From an uncultured Roseburia sp. (lineage in GTDB: Bacteria > Bacillota > Clostridia > Lachnospirales > Lachnospiraceae), in the NCBI GenBank assembly GCA_947174805.1, contig CAMWKH010000002.1:62001-126000 (forward strand): a DNA stretch of 64,000 nucleotides. The letters run 5' to 3'. This document shows, in pieces, positions 17,454 to 27,170 of the stretch. A model generated the notes under the pieces. The model did not search any database. It worked only from the letters and a program-made list of their open reading frames with translations, and was not told the origin of the DNA. Positions within the stretch are counted from its first letter, which is position 1. Each line of letters begins with the position of its first letter. The position numbers and the translations under genes were made by a program.

Positions 17454-18329
17454 TTACAACAGAAGAATTTCCTCACCCAGAGCTCTGCCGATTGTCTCCG
17501 CCTCACATATGTTCCCTTTTTTTTCCAGAAAAAAATGCTCTTTTGTCTCTTCCCTGTAATAAAACCCCCGCAGGGTAAGCATATCCCCCTCTGTTTTGGC
17601 ATAAGCCGCCACCGGGGAGGAACATCCTCCGCCGAGGGCTGTGACAAAAGCCCGCTCCGCCGCCACTGCAAAACAGGTTTCCGGGTGAAAATACCCCTGC
17701 AAAAATCCATAGTCTTCTCCCGCATTTCCCTGAACGGCCAACGCCCCCTGGCCTGCCGCAGGAAGCATCTCCTCCGGGGAAAAATAACGGCTGATGCGGT
17801 GTTCTAACCCCAGACGCTTTAACCCCGCCGCTGCCAGCACCAGGGCGGAGTATTCCCCTGCATCCAGTTTTTTTAATCTGGTCTCAACACTTCCCCTGAC
17901 CGGCTGCACATCCATGTGGGGAAAAATTGAAAAAAGCTGCAGCCTGCGTCTCTCGCTGGAACTTCCTATCGGCTTTCCTCTGTCCAGCCTCTCCACCCCC
18001 TCAGGGAGCACCAGCACATCCCTTGGGTCTTCCCTCTTAGAAAAACCAAGAATCGGCAGTTCCCTTGGTATTTCCATGGGCAAATCCTTTGCGCTGTGCA
18101 CCGACATCTGGCTCTTTCCCTGGAGAAGCGCCTTGTCCAGCTCTTTTACAAAAAGCCCTTTTCCCCCTATCAGGGAAAGTTTTCTGTCCAGAATTTTATC
18201 CCCCGTGGTTTTCATCGTGAGAATCCCAGGGGAAATATCGGGGCAGTTTTCCCTGATAAAATCATATACTTCCCTTGTCTGGACAAGTGCCAGGGCACTT
18301 TCCCTGCTGCCGATTACAATCTCTCTCAT
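17454..18329 (-). CDS. hemC: Hydroxymethylbilane synthase (porphobilinogen deaminase)
   Basis: 291 aa, slightly short for the family (about 310). Polymerises four porphobilinogens into hydroxymethylbilane. Begins MREIVIGSRESALALVQT; substrate-binding SVHSAKDLPMEIP and SSERRRLQL follow; the dipyrromethane cofactor cysteine is in ALGGGCSSPVAAYA. The start overlaps the preceding gene by 4 bp. A 71-bp gap separates it from cobA-hemD. Confidence 0.96.
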   Translation of the reverse strand: MREIVIGSRESALALVQTREVYDFIRENCPDISPGILTMKTTGDKILDRKLSLIGGKGLFVKELDKALLQGKSQMSVHSAKDLPMEIPRELPILGFSKREDPRDVLVLPEGVERLDRGKPIGSSSERRRLQLFSIFPHMDVQPVRGSVETRLKKLDAGEYSALVLAAAGLKRLGLEHRISRYFSPEEMLPAAGQGALAVQGNAGEDYGFLQGYFHPETCFAVAAERAFVTALGGGCSSPVAAYAKTEGDMLTLRGFYYREETKEHFFLEKKGNICEAETIGRALGEEILLL

Positions 18330-18814
18330 AAATCCATTTCCCTGAGCTTTGCAGCTATCTCACTGACCTTTCCATGATTTTCCCCCCCGGAGGCAATGCC
18401 GATAATCACATCTTCCTTCTCCACAACAGCGGGAAAATGGAAATTGCACTTCTCTTTGTCCGTAATCACATTCACCAAAAGCTCCCGATGCCTGCACTCC
18501 CTGAATATCCCCTCATTCACCTCACAGTCATTTGTGGCCGCCATAACAAAATCAAAATCTTCCGAGATTGTGCCCTGGCGGTAAACGTCCTTCTCCACCG
18601 CTTTTATCCGTCCTCCTGATTTCTCAAACCCGCCCTGTCTGTACTTTTCCAATACTTCCTCCATCTTAGGCATTACCTCAGGAGCGATAAGGGTAATTTC
18701 AGCCCCAAAGGAAAGCAGCAGCTCCACGCGCCTTGCGGCAATATTTCCTGCACCGTAAACCAGAACTTTTCTGTCTGTCAAATCCAAAAAAACGGGAAAA
18801 AAATTATTGTCCAT
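18326..18814 (-). CDS. Precorrin-2 dehydrogenase (Met8/SirC-like)
   Basis: 162 aa. The N-terminus FPVFLDLTDRKVLVYGAGNIAARRVELLL is an NAD-binding Rossmann motif, and FVMAATNDCEVNEGIFREC is the matching substrate-side region of the CysG/Met8 N-terminal module. It oxidises precorrin-2 to sirohydrochlorin. It is shorter than Met8p or CysG-N, lacking much of the dimerisation/chelatase extension. It may therefore be a dehydrogenase only, like SirC, with a separate chelatase elsewhere. It overlaps hemA by 11 bp and hemC by 4 bp. Confidence 0.88.
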   Translation of the reverse strand: MDNNFFPVFLDLTDRKVLVYGAGNIAARRVELLLSFGAEITLIAPEVMPKMEEVLEKYRQGGFEKSGGRIKAVEKDVYRQGTISEDFDFVMAATNDCEVNEGIFRECRHRELLVNVITDKEKCNFHFPAVVEKEDVIIGIASGGENHGKVSEIAAKLREMDL

Positions 18815-20060
18815 ACTCTTCCTCCAATACCTGTAAAATTTTTCGTAAACTTTCCGGGGATAGCTTATCCCGCAGGGAAAACAGCATATGCCGGATAACC
18901 TTGCCGGAAGAATCCTCCACCGCTTCTCTCAGATATTCCTGTTTCTCTTTATCCTCTGTAAATCTGGAAACTCTAAGCCGCCAGCTGATATCCTTCGCCG
19001 CATGGGAGCCGATTTTTTCTATGGCGGGAATTAAATCCCTGCAGAAATACCAGTTGACATACTCCATAATCCCCTCCTCCAAAAGGGCAAAAGCCTTTTG
19101 CTGTTTAGCCTTCATCTCCTTTGAGTACGGGTCAATGGAAAAATCGTCTATGTCAAAAAGCCTTACATGGGGCAGCTCAGCCACTCCAGGGTCTATATCC
19201 CTGGGCACTGCCAAATCCACGAAACACATATGCTTTTTCTCACAGGCTTCTTTTATCTTCTCCTTTGTAATGGTGACATTAGGGCTGGCCGTGGCGGAAA
19301 AAACAAAATCGCACATAGGAAGATAGCCATAGCGTTCCCCATAATTAATTCTTTTACACCCTGGGGGAATTTCCACCACACCGCTTTTATACTCCCTCAC
19401 CGTCACTGTCACCTTTGCCCCGGCCTCCTTTAGCTTCAGGGCCGTAAGCTTGCCCATCATGCCGTTGCCGATGACCAGACAAATCTTTCCTGAAATCTCA
19501 TATCCCAGGGAGAAAAGCTTCTCAATGGCAAGGCCGGGGGCCGAATAGTTCCCCTTTTCCAGAGGAACCTTAGCCTTTACCTTTTTTCCGGCGGTAACTG
19601 CCTGGCGGAATAAAACTTCCAGCACAGGGCCTGCTGCGTAAACTTCCCTGGCCAGTGCCAGGGCATCCCCCACCTGGGTTAAAATCTGGTCCTCCCCTAC
19701 AATTTTAGATTCCAGCCCCGCAGCAAGGAAAAACAAATGGCGCAGGGCATCTTCCCCTGTTCTCTCCACAAAAAATTTTCCATAGGAATCCCTGTCCCCA
19801 GGGCCTATACGACACAAAAGCGAACACAAATCCACCGGTTCGCTTTCTTTCGTAGTACTAATATAAATTTCTGTCCGGTTACAGGTAGAGAGGATTACGC
19901 ACCCCTCCACCCCCGGTTCCCTGCAAATCATTTCCATAGCCTTAAGGGAAGATTTTCTGGTAAATGCAAACTTTTCCCGTATCTGCACATTGGCCAGGGT
20001 ATGGTCAATCCCAGTCATCTGTATACCCAGGTTTTCATTTTTCTGCGACTCTCTATCCAT
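18804..20060 (-). CDS. hemA: Glutamyl-tRNA reductase
   Basis: 418 aa; NADPH-dependent reduction of glutamyl-tRNA(Glu) to glutamate 1-semialdehyde, first step of the C5 pathway. Key signatures are GIDHTLANVQIREKF, the nucleophilic cysteine in ILSTCNRTEIY, the Rossmann motif VIGNGMMGKLTALKL, and the substrate-channel region FFVERTGEDALRHLFFLAAGLES. The ribosome site before MDRESQ is weak; initiation at the internal MTGIDH (residue 15) is possible and would match the usual N-terminus better. First gene of the tetrapyrrole operon, 53 bp after the GGDEF/EAL gene. Confidence 0.95.
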   Translation of the reverse strand: MDRESQKNENLGIQMTGIDHTLANVQIREKFAFTRKSSLKAMEMICREPGVEGCVILSTCNRTEIYISTTKESEPVDLCSLLCRIGPGDRDSYGKFFVERTGEDALRHLFFLAAGLESKIVGEDQILTQVGDALALAREVYAAGPVLEVLFRQAVTAGKKVKAKVPLEKGNYSAPGLAIEKLFSLGYEISGKICLVIGNGMMGKLTALKLKEAGAKVTVTVREYKSGVVEIPPGCKRINYGERYGYLPMCDFVFSATASPNVTITKEKIKEACEKKHMCFVDLAVPRDIDPGVAELPHVRLFDIDDFSIDPYSKEMKAKQQKAFALLEEGIMEYVNWYFCRDLIPAIEKIGSHAAKDISWRLRVSRFTEDKEKQEYLREAVEDSSGKVIRHMLFSLRDKLSPESLRKILQVLEEEYGQ

Positions 20061-20113
20061 TTAACAATTCACCAAACTTTTAAAATAAAATTAAACTTTT
20101 TCTCAAAACAGGA

Positions 20114-23100
20114 TTAAACTTTTGACAAAAATCTCTCCTCAAACTGTGAGGCTGACAAAGGTTTGCTGATGTAATATCCCTGGAGAAACTCTACGTTTCG
20201 CTCCCGCATACTCTCACAGACTTCCTCGTCCTCAATCCCCTCTGCACAGACTTTTATTCCCAGAGAGTGGCACAAGTCAATGATGTGGAGAAGGATATTT
20301 CTGTCCTTCACGCTGTTTTTAATGGAAGATACATAGTGATGCTCCAGTTTAATCCAGTCCGTAGGCACATTCTTTAACACCTCAAATGAGGAATACCCCG
20401 TGCCGAAATCGTCCAGCGCAAAGGCAATGCCGTTGCTGCGCAGGAAATTCACAAACTCAATGGCGCCGTCATAATTGCTGATTTTACAGCTCTCCGTAAG
20501 TTCCACAATAATGCTTCCCGGAGAAAGTTCCAGGCGCTTTAACTCATTGACAATGAAAGCCGCCAAATCCGGCTGCTGCATCTGAACATAGGACACGTTT
20601 ACATTGACGCTCATATCCGGCTTGATTTTCTGCCATTTCTTTACCTGCATCAAGGCGGTGGTAATGACCCAGCGCCCAGCCTCCATAATCTGCCCTGTCT
20701 CCTCCAAAATAGGGATAAACTGCTCCGGTCCATACCCCTCATAGTTGGGATGGTGCCACCGCAAAAGAGTCTCGCATCCGAAAAGCTCTTTGTCCTCCCC
20801 CCGAAGCAGGGGCTGAAAATACAGATAAAAACCGTACATTCCGTCCCTGACGCACCTTCTTAATTCCTCCCTCATGCGGAATCTGGACTCCGTGGCCTTC
20901 ATCTGGCTGCCGGAGGCAAACTCTAAAACTCCTCTTCCCGTCTCCTTTGCCATTTTTACCGCATGTTCCAGGGAATTTTTGATGCTGTCCGGTGTCATGC
21001 CATTTTCCAGCATAATGGCTCCGCCGGAAAGGGTGAGATAAATCCTCTCCCCCGTGTCCACCTCAAAACCTTCCAGACTCTTTTCCAACTGGTCAAAGAG
21101 CCTGTAGATCTCCATTTTGCTGGTATGGGGGTAAATCAGTGCAAACATATCTCCCCCGTAACGATACTGGCTGCTTCTCACCGGGGCGATGTGCTCTAAC
21201 TTCTCCGCCACAGTTTTTAAAACCTCGTCCCCCACCGCATAGGAGTACATCGTGTTGATTTTCCGGAAATGGTTTAAGCCCACCAGCATAATACCGGTGG
21301 TGGTATTATGGCTGTTACACAATTTCTGTACCCTGTCCGTAAACTCATATTTATCATAAAGTCCTGTCTCCGCATCCACATGTGCCGTCTCCGTCTGCGG
21401 CGTAATAATTCCCACAAGAATTTTGTCTTTGCCGTTTTCATCCCGGCAAAGATAAGCGCTCTCCTCCACCTCCACATACTCTCCCCAGCGGTTTTCCACC
21501 CGGTAAGCACACTGGAAATGCCTCTGTACGCCCCCGTAAACCAATGCCAGGGCTTTCTGATACTCCTCCCTGTCCTTGGGGTGAATCAATGCTGCCCATT
21601 TCCGCATGCCCTGGTAGGTGTACTCTCCATCCAGCTCAAATTCGTCCACCGCTATGGTAGACCATCTGGTCATATGATTCACTTCATTTTCAATAAAGAG
21701 GAAAGAATCGGAAATCTCACACCAGGCACGGAAGAGAAGGCTCTCATAGCTCAGGGCATCCATTTTGTGAATCCAGTCCCAGTCCTCCCCGCTGCGGGTG
21801 GCAATCCATTCCAGATGCATCTGCTCCTTGGCATGGTACATCTTCTTATCCGCCCTGTCAAAAGCGTCAAAGAGATTTGCGTCCATAACAGGGTCATACT
21901 CCACCGTCCCCACTGCAAATTCCAGGGGATACTGGCTGTCCGAGCCGGATTCTGTGTTGAACTTTTTAAGTTCATCAAAAATGCCGTCCATCTCCTCCTG
22001 GGTTTTGGACAAATTCAGCACTGCAAATTCATCTCCCCCAATGCGGTAAATCCTGGCATCACTGGGCATACATTTTTTCAGCATGTCCCCGCAGCCCTTA
22101 ATCAGTGCATCCCCCGCCACATGGCCGCAGCTGTCATTCATCTTCTTTAAATTATTGATATCCACCATGCTGCAGAACACTCCGTTTAACTCGTGATGGC
22201 GGTAGAGATGGGTCAAATCCCTCTCGTAAGCATTCCTGTTCATCAGCCCGGAAAAATGGTCCACATACACAGATTTCGCCAAAATCTGCGTAAAGTAGTC
22301 CTCAATATCATAGAGGATCTGGTCCTCCGTCTCTGTTTTTTCAAAGGTCCAGGGACGCACCTGAGCCTGAATCTGTATCTCCTCCCCCAAAACAGACAAG
22401 GGGGACGCAAAGAGCTGTTCCAAAAATGCAGCGCTCTTATCCGCCGCCTGCCTGCTCCCTGCAAAAAACACAAGCTCGTTGTCGTCCAGTGCATAGGTAT
22501 TGTGCCGGAAAGTACTGTAAATCTTATTGCTGATGGTGCGGAGGCAGGCCTTTCCCGTCTGGCTGCCATAGCCCTCCCGTATCATATCCATATTGGAGAC
22601 GGTAAAAAGAATCACATGAAACTTTTCTCTGGTGTAGATATTTTCATGAATCATTTTTAAGAATGCCGCCTCATTAAAGGTTCCTGTGTCAACGTCAAAC
22701 AAGTCCTCGGGATTCTCCCGAATCAAAAAAATACTAAGTGCAATCATCGCCACCCACATGCCGGATATCAGCAGGGTGGGATTGATGATCTGTATCACGA
22801 TACCCGCAAAAATAAGCCCTAAGGCGACAAAAAAAAGTTCTTTTTTCTCCCTGTCAATCTTATCCCTGTAACTCACACATAAAACCCCGGCCAGGCATAC
22901 ATAATAAAATCCGCAGATATAGCATGTCCACACCGGAATCCCGGCGGCATAACTTCCCGACTCCGTGTCCACATAGGTGATGGGTGCAAATACAATGACA
23001 AGGAGGGCTATCGCCAGAGGCACATTGCAAAAATATTTTACCAGCCCATTCTTCCGGCCTCCGAGATCCAAAAGCACAACCACGTAAGAAAGCAAAAGCC

Positions 23101-23347
23101 ACAGACCTGCGGTCATGGAACCGATAAACATAATATGAGCCCCCCGGTTTATGAAATCGGGCAGCACATCCCGGTGATTCACTGTATACACCGTCACCAT
23201 ATCAAATACCAGATTTACTGCTGCCAAGGCAAGAAACAGCCGGAATATCCTCACATTCCTTGTATTTAAAGCCCTGTTTCTGTAGCAGGATACTAAAAGT
23301 AACAGAATCACACATAAACAAGCTATCTGCATCTTCACCATATACAC
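20114..23347 (-). CDS. Membrane c-di-GMP signalling protein with three GGDEF modules and EAL
   Basis: Start taken as the GTG at 23347 (GGAGG 7 bp upstream; ATG at 23341 also possible), giving 1077 aa. In ORF-track numbering: about seven hydrophobic segments in 25-230, resembling 7TM-type sensor heads; a degenerate GGDEF module (240-350, DDNEL in the signature position); a canonical one with RIGGDEF at 457; a PAS-like stretch around 560-670; a third with YGGDMF at 751; and an EAL domain from about 850. The EAL residues look intact: ETLLRW, NVNVSYVQ, ELTES, LDDFGTGYSS, IKLE, AEGIED and FLQGYYISKP. It may both make and degrade c-di-GMP. The sensed signal is unknown. Confidence 0.88.
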   Translation of the reverse strand: MYMVKMQIACLCVILLLLVSCYRNRALNTRNVRIFRLFLALAAVNLVFDMVTVYTVNHRDVLPDFINRGAHIMFIGSMTAGLWLLLSYVVVLLDLGGRKNGLVKYFCNVPLAIALLVIVFAPITYVDTESGSYAAGIPVWTCYICGFYYVCLAGVLCVSYRDKIDREKKELFFVALGLIFAGIVIQIINPTLLISGMWVAMIALSIFLIRENPEDLFDVDTGTFNEAAFLKMIHENIYTREKFHVILFTVSNMDMIREGYGSQTGKACLRTISNKIYSTFRHNTYALDDNELVFFAGSRQAADKSAAFLEQLFASPLSVLGEEIQIQAQVRPWTFEKTETEDQILYDIEDYFTQILAKSVYVDHFSGLMNRNAYERDLTHLYRHHELNGVFCSMVDINNLKKMNDSCGHVAGDALIKGCGDMLKKCMPSDARIYRIGGDEFAVLNLSKTQEEMDGIFDELKKFNTESGSDSQYPLEFAVGTVEYDPVMDANLFDAFDRADKKMYHAKEQMHLEWIATRSGEDWDWIHKMDALSYESLLFRAWCEISDSFLFIENEVNHMTRWSTIAVDEFELDGEYTYQGMRKWAALIHPKDREEYQKALALVYGGVQRHFQCAYRVENRWGEYVEVEESAYLCRDENGKDKILVGIITPQTETAHVDAETGLYDKYEFTDRVQKLCNSHNTTTGIMLVGLNHFRKINTMYSYAVGDEVLKTVAEKLEHIAPVRSSQYRYGGDMFALIYPHTSKMEIYRLFDQLEKSLEGFEVDTGERIYLTLSGGAIMLENGMTPDSIKNSLEHAVKMAKETGRGVLEFASGSQMKATESRFRMREELRRCVRDGMYGFYLYFQPLLRGEDKELFGCETLLRWHHPNYEGYGPEQFIPILEETGQIMEAGRWVITTALMQVKKWQKIKPDMSVNVNVSYVQMQQPDLAAFIVNELKRLELSPGSIIVELTESCKISNYDGAIEFVNFLRSNGIAFALDDFGTGYSSFEVLKNVPTDWIKLEHHYVSSIKNSVKDRNILLHIIDLCHSLGIKVCAEGIEDEEVCESMRERNVEFLQGYYISKPLSASQFEERFLSKV

Positions 23348-23386
23348 TATCTTTCCTCCAAAATCTCCTATAGTAAAAATTGTATG

Positions 23387-23409
23387 AGCCGCACCAGAGG
23401 CGCGGCTCA
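23387..23409 (-). terminator. Possible terminator after the ABC exporter
   Basis: GAGCCGC and GCGGCTC form a 7-bp stem with a 9-nt loop; on the minus strand it is followed by ATACAATTTTTAC. It lies about 78 bp past the exporter stop and before the GGDEF/EAL gene. The tail is only partly T-rich. Confidence 0.5.
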
Positions 23410-23487
23410 AAATTCCCCTTATATTTAATATTACCTGATTTTGAAAAAATTGGCAACCGTATATCTCACCAAATTTCAGGGCTTTTC

Positions 23488-25398
23488 TTAGGCTGTAATA
23501 CTGTTCCCGGTATAGAGCTGGTAATATTTTCCTTTTTCCTCCAAAAGTTCCTCATGGGTTCCTTTCTCAATAATCCTCCCCTGTTCCAACACCACAATAC
23601 AGTCGCTGTTTTTTACCGTGGAAAGCCTGTGGGCAATCACAAAGGTAGTCCTGCCCTTCATGAGTTTATCCATACCGTCCTGCACAATTTTTTCTGTTCT
23701 TGTATCGATGGAAGATGTGGCCTCATCTAAAATCAGCACAGGAGGGTCTGCCACCGCCGCCCTGGCAATGGCCAAAAGCTGTCTCTGCCCTTGGCTTAAA
23801 TTGGCGCCGTCCCCGTGGAGAACTGTCTCATACCCCTGGGGCAGCTGCCGGATAAATCTGTCTGCATTGGCCAGTTTTGCCGCCGCCATTACCTCTTCGT
23901 CTGTGGCATCCAATCTTCCGTAGCGAATATTTTCCATCACTGTATTGGTAAAAAGATGGGTATCCTGCAAAACCATCCCCAGAGAACGGCGCAGATCATC
24001 TTTTTTAATCTTGTTGATATTAATGCCGTCGTAACGGATTTTCCCGTCCTGGATATCGTAAAAACGGTTAATCAGATTGGTAATGGTGGTTTTCCCCGCC
24101 CCGGTGGAGCCAACAAAGGCAATTTTCTGTCCCGGTTTTGCATAGAGCCTGATATCGTGGAGCACGATTTTTTCATCGGTATATCCAAAATCCACACCGT
24201 TAAACACCACATCTCCCTGAAGCCTGATGTAATCCGTAGTCTTGGTGTCCTTGTGGTAATGCTTCCACGCCCAAAGGCCGGTGCGCTCTTTCGATTCCGA
24301 AAGTTTACCGTTTTCCTCCCTGGCATTCACAAGGGTCACATATCCCTCGTCCCTCTCCGGCTCCTCCGTAATCAAACGGTAAACCCGGTCAGCTCCCGCT
24401 AAAGCCATGATAATACTGTTAAACTGCTGGCTCACCTGGTTGATCGGCATATTGAAACTTCTGTTAAAGGCCAGAAAACTTGCAAGTCCCCCGATGGTAA
24501 GCCCTGTCAGGCCGTTTAAAGCCAGGATGCCTCCCACGATGGCGCAGATGACATAGCTGATATTTCCAATCTGGGCGTTTACCGGCATTAATATATTGGC
24601 AAACTTGTTGGCCTGGTAGGCGCTGTCAAAGAGCTCGTCGTTTAATTCCTTAAACTTTTTCTTGCTCTCCTCCTCGTGGCAGAACACTTTTACCACCTTC
24701 TGACCTTCCATCATCTCCTCGATATAACCGTTCACAATCCCGATATCCTTCTGCTGCTTCATAAAGTAACTGCCGCTTCTCATGGCAAGGGACTTTGTGA
24801 CAAAGAGCATCAGCGCCACCATAACAAGAGTAATCACCGTAAGGGGCACGTTTAAGGCAAACATGCTGATTAATACACTTACGATGGTTATGGTGCTGGA
24901 TAAAATCTGGGGAAGGCTCTGGCTAATCATCTGACGCAAAGTATCGATATCGTTGGTGTAGGCAGACATAATCGTTCCGTGGGGATGGGTATCAAAATAC
25001 TTAATAGGGAGTTTCTCCATGTGATGGAACATGTCATCCCGAAGCCGTCTTAACGTTCCCTGGCTGATATACATCATAACCATACTCTGGACCAGTGTCG
25101 CCCCCACTCCGATAAGGTAGAATCCCGCAACCCTCAATATGGCATAAAACAAGCTGGAAAAGTCTGGATTTTTGCTGCCTATTAAGGGCAGAATATAGGA
25201 GTCAATCAGCGTCTTTGTAAAAAGCGTCCCCTGTACATTTGCCAACACACTGGCAAAAATACACACTACCACCACAATACAGGCAAAGAGATACTGTTTT
25301 GCCACATAAGACAAAAGCCACTTAAATATTTTACCAGGATTTTCCAGTTTGGGCCCCGGCCTGCCCATAGCTCCTTTTTTCATTCCCGGTCCCGGCAT
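23488..25398 (-). CDS. Heterodimeric ABC exporter, subunit with the consensus ATPase site (MdlB/LmrD-like)
   Basis: 636 aa from MPGPGMKKGAMG, one base after the stop of the partner gene, with a purine-rich GGGGGAG ribosome site. A short Gly/Pro/Lys-rich head precedes a six-helix type I exporter domain (about 20-330). The nucleotide-binding domain has Walker A GSTGAGKTT, signature LSQGQRQLLAIARA, and Walker B LILDEATSSID with the catalytic Glu present. The pair resembles BmrCD and LmrCD multidrug or lipid exporters. An insertion near residue 380 (about 35 residues between transmembrane and ATPase cores) is slightly unusual. Substrate unknown. Confidence 0.92.
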   Translation of the reverse strand: MPGPGMKKGAMGRPGPKLENPGKIFKWLLSYVAKQYLFACIVVVVCIFASVLANVQGTLFTKTLIDSYILPLIGSKNPDFSSLFYAILRVAGFYLIGVGATLVQSMVMMYISQGTLRRLRDDMFHHMEKLPIKYFDTHPHGTIMSAYTNDIDTLRQMISQSLPQILSSTITIVSVLISMFALNVPLTVITLVMVALMLFVTKSLAMRSGSYFMKQQKDIGIVNGYIEEMMEGQKVVKVFCHEEESKKKFKELNDELFDSAYQANKFANILMPVNAQIGNISYVICAIVGGILALNGLTGLTIGGLASFLAFNRSFNMPINQVSQQFNSIIMALAGADRVYRLITEEPERDEGYVTLVNAREENGKLSESKERTGLWAWKHYHKDTKTTDYIRLQGDVVFNGVDFGYTDEKIVLHDIRLYAKPGQKIAFVGSTGAGKTTITNLINRFYDIQDGKIRYDGININKIKKDDLRRSLGMVLQDTHLFTNTVMENIRYGRLDATDEEVMAAAKLANADRFIRQLPQGYETVLHGDGANLSQGQRQLLAIARAAVADPPVLILDEATSSIDTRTEKIVQDGMDKLMKGRTTFVIAHRLSTVKNSDCIVVLEQGRIIEKGTHEELLEEKGKYYQLYTGNSITA

Positions 25399-25399
25399 G

Positions 25400-27148
25400 T
25401 TACACTCCCCCTTTCTCGTCAAAGTCACCGCTGCCGCCCATCTGGGACTCAAATACCTCCCGGTAAATATCATCCCCGGTAAGAAGTTCCTCATGGGTGC
25501 CAAAGCCGTGAATCATTCCGTTGTCCATCACTATAATTCTGTCCGCATTCTGGACACTGGAAATCCTCTGGGCGATAATCAGTTTTGTAGTGCCCGGAAT
25601 CTCCTGTGCAAAAGCTTTTCGGATTTTTGCGTCTGTGGCAGTGTCCACTGCACTGGTGCTGTCGTCTAAAATCAGCACTTTGGGCTTTTTCAACAGGGCC
25701 CTTGCAATACAGAGCCGCTGCTTCTGCCCACCGGAGACATTTGAGCCCCCCTGCTCAATGTAAGTGTGATATTTCTCCGGCATCTTCTCTATAAACTCGT
25801 CGGCACAGGCCAGACGGCAGACCCGGATACACTCCTCCTCGCTGGCATTTTCATCCCCCCAGCGGAGATTTTCCAGTATGGTGCCGGAAAACAGCACATT
25901 TTTCTGAAGCACCACCGCAACTTCATTTCTAAGGGTCTCCAAATCGTAAGTCCGAACGTCTTTGCCCCCCACTTTTACGGTTCCCTCCGTGGTATCGTAA
26001 AGACGGCTGATCAGGTTCACAAGGCTTGTCTTGGAGCTTCCTGTTCCCCCAATAATGCCGATGGTCTCCCCGGAATCAATATGGATATTGATATGTTTCA
26101 GCACCGGGTCTCCCTCATTTTTATGGTAGTCAAAACTCACATTCTCAAAATCAATACTGCCGGACTCCACTTTATCATCCGGGCTTTTTGGATTGACCAA
26201 ATCCGGCTCCTCCTCAAGGACTTCTGTGATACGCTGGGCGCTTGCCATACTGAGAGTAATCATGACAAACACCATGGAGAGCATCATCAGGCTCATCAGA
26301 ATATTCATGCAGTAGGTCAAAAGGCTCATCAGCTCCCCTGTGGTAAGGCTCTCCGCCACAATCATATGGGCGCCCAGCCAGCTAATGCCAAGAATACAGC
26401 CATACACCGTAAACTGCATCAAGGGCATGGTGAGGATAACCACAGACTCCGCCTTAATAAACATTTTGTAGAGGTTATGGTTTGCCCCGTGGAAACGCTT
26501 AATCTCATAGTCTTCTCTCACAAAAGCCTTTGCCACCCGGATTCCCGTAATATTCTCCTGGACGCTGGCATTTAAATCGTCATATTTCCGGAAAACCTGG
26601 TCAAAATACTTCATTCCCCTTTTACAGATAAGAAACAGCACCAGGGCCAAAAAAATCACTGCAGCGAGATATATGCTTGCTATTTTTGCATTGATAAAAA
26701 AAGCCATGGCAAGGGCGCAAATCATGCTGGAAGGTGCCCTTGTGCACATCCGCAGAATCATCTGGTAGGCGTTTTGAAGATTTGTCACATCTGTTGTCAT
26801 TCTTGTGACAAGCCCTGCCGTGCTGTACTTGTCAATGTTGGAAAAGGAAAATCTCTGGATATTCCCGTACATGGCTTCCCTTAAATTTCTGGCAAATCCG
26901 GCGGAAGCCCTGGCTCCGTATTTCCCGCCCATAATCCCTGCAAACAGTCCTATGGCAGCCACAACCACCATAATTCCACCCACTTTATAAATATGGGAAA
27001 TATCACCTGCCTGCACCCCCTGATCCACTATTGACGCCATCAAAAGGGGAATCAATGTCTCCATGAAAACCTCCAAAAGCATATAAACCGGGGTCTTAAT
27101 GGAATCGCTTTTAAATTCTTTAATCTGTGCTCCAAGTGTCTTTAGCAT
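25400..27148 (-). CDS. Heterodimeric ABC exporter, subunit with a degenerate ATPase site (MdlA/LmrC-like)
   Basis: 582 aa from MLKTLGAQI, favoured because GGAG lies 9 bp upstream; ATGs 9 and 15 bp earlier have poorer spacing. Six transmembrane helices, then the ATPase domain: Walker A GGTGSSKTS (Ser in place of the usual Gly), signature VSGGQKQRLCIARAL, Walker B VLILDDSTSAVD. The residue after Walker B is Asp rather than the catalytic Glu, the hallmark of the non-hydrolysing site in heterodimeric exporters such as BmrCD and TM287/288. It must pair with the downstream gene. Confidence 0.92.
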   Translation of the reverse strand: MLKTLGAQIKEFKSDSIKTPVYMLLEVFMETLIPLLMASIVDQGVQAGDISHIYKVGGIMVVVAAIGLFAGIMGGKYGARASAGFARNLREAMYGNIQRFSFSNIDKYSTAGLVTRMTTDVTNLQNAYQMILRMCTRAPSSMICALAMAFFINAKIASIYLAAVIFLALVLFLICKRGMKYFDQVFRKYDDLNASVQENITGIRVAKAFVREDYEIKRFHGANHNLYKMFIKAESVVILTMPLMQFTVYGCILGISWLGAHMIVAESLTTGELMSLLTYCMNILMSLMMLSMVFVMITLSMASAQRITEVLEEEPDLVNPKSPDDKVESGSIDFENVSFDYHKNEGDPVLKHINIHIDSGETIGIIGGTGSSKTSLVNLISRLYDTTEGTVKVGGKDVRTYDLETLRNEVAVVLQKNVLFSGTILENLRWGDENASEEECIRVCRLACADEFIEKMPEKYHTYIEQGGSNVSGGQKQRLCIARALLKKPKVLILDDSTSAVDTATDAKIRKAFAQEIPGTTKLIIAQRISSVQNADRIIVMDNGMIHGFGTHEELLTGDDIYREVFESQMGGSGDFDEKGGV

Positions 27149-27170
27149 CCTTATCATCTCCATAAAAAAA

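Noticed and set aside
21308-22150. 280-aa plus-strand ORF
   Set aside because: Antisense shadow of the GGDEF/EAL gene; composition is low-complexity for a protein, with no ribosome site or domain.
25766-26575. 269-aa plus-strand ORF
   Set aside because: Antisense shadow of the ABC exporter gene; no recognisable motif.
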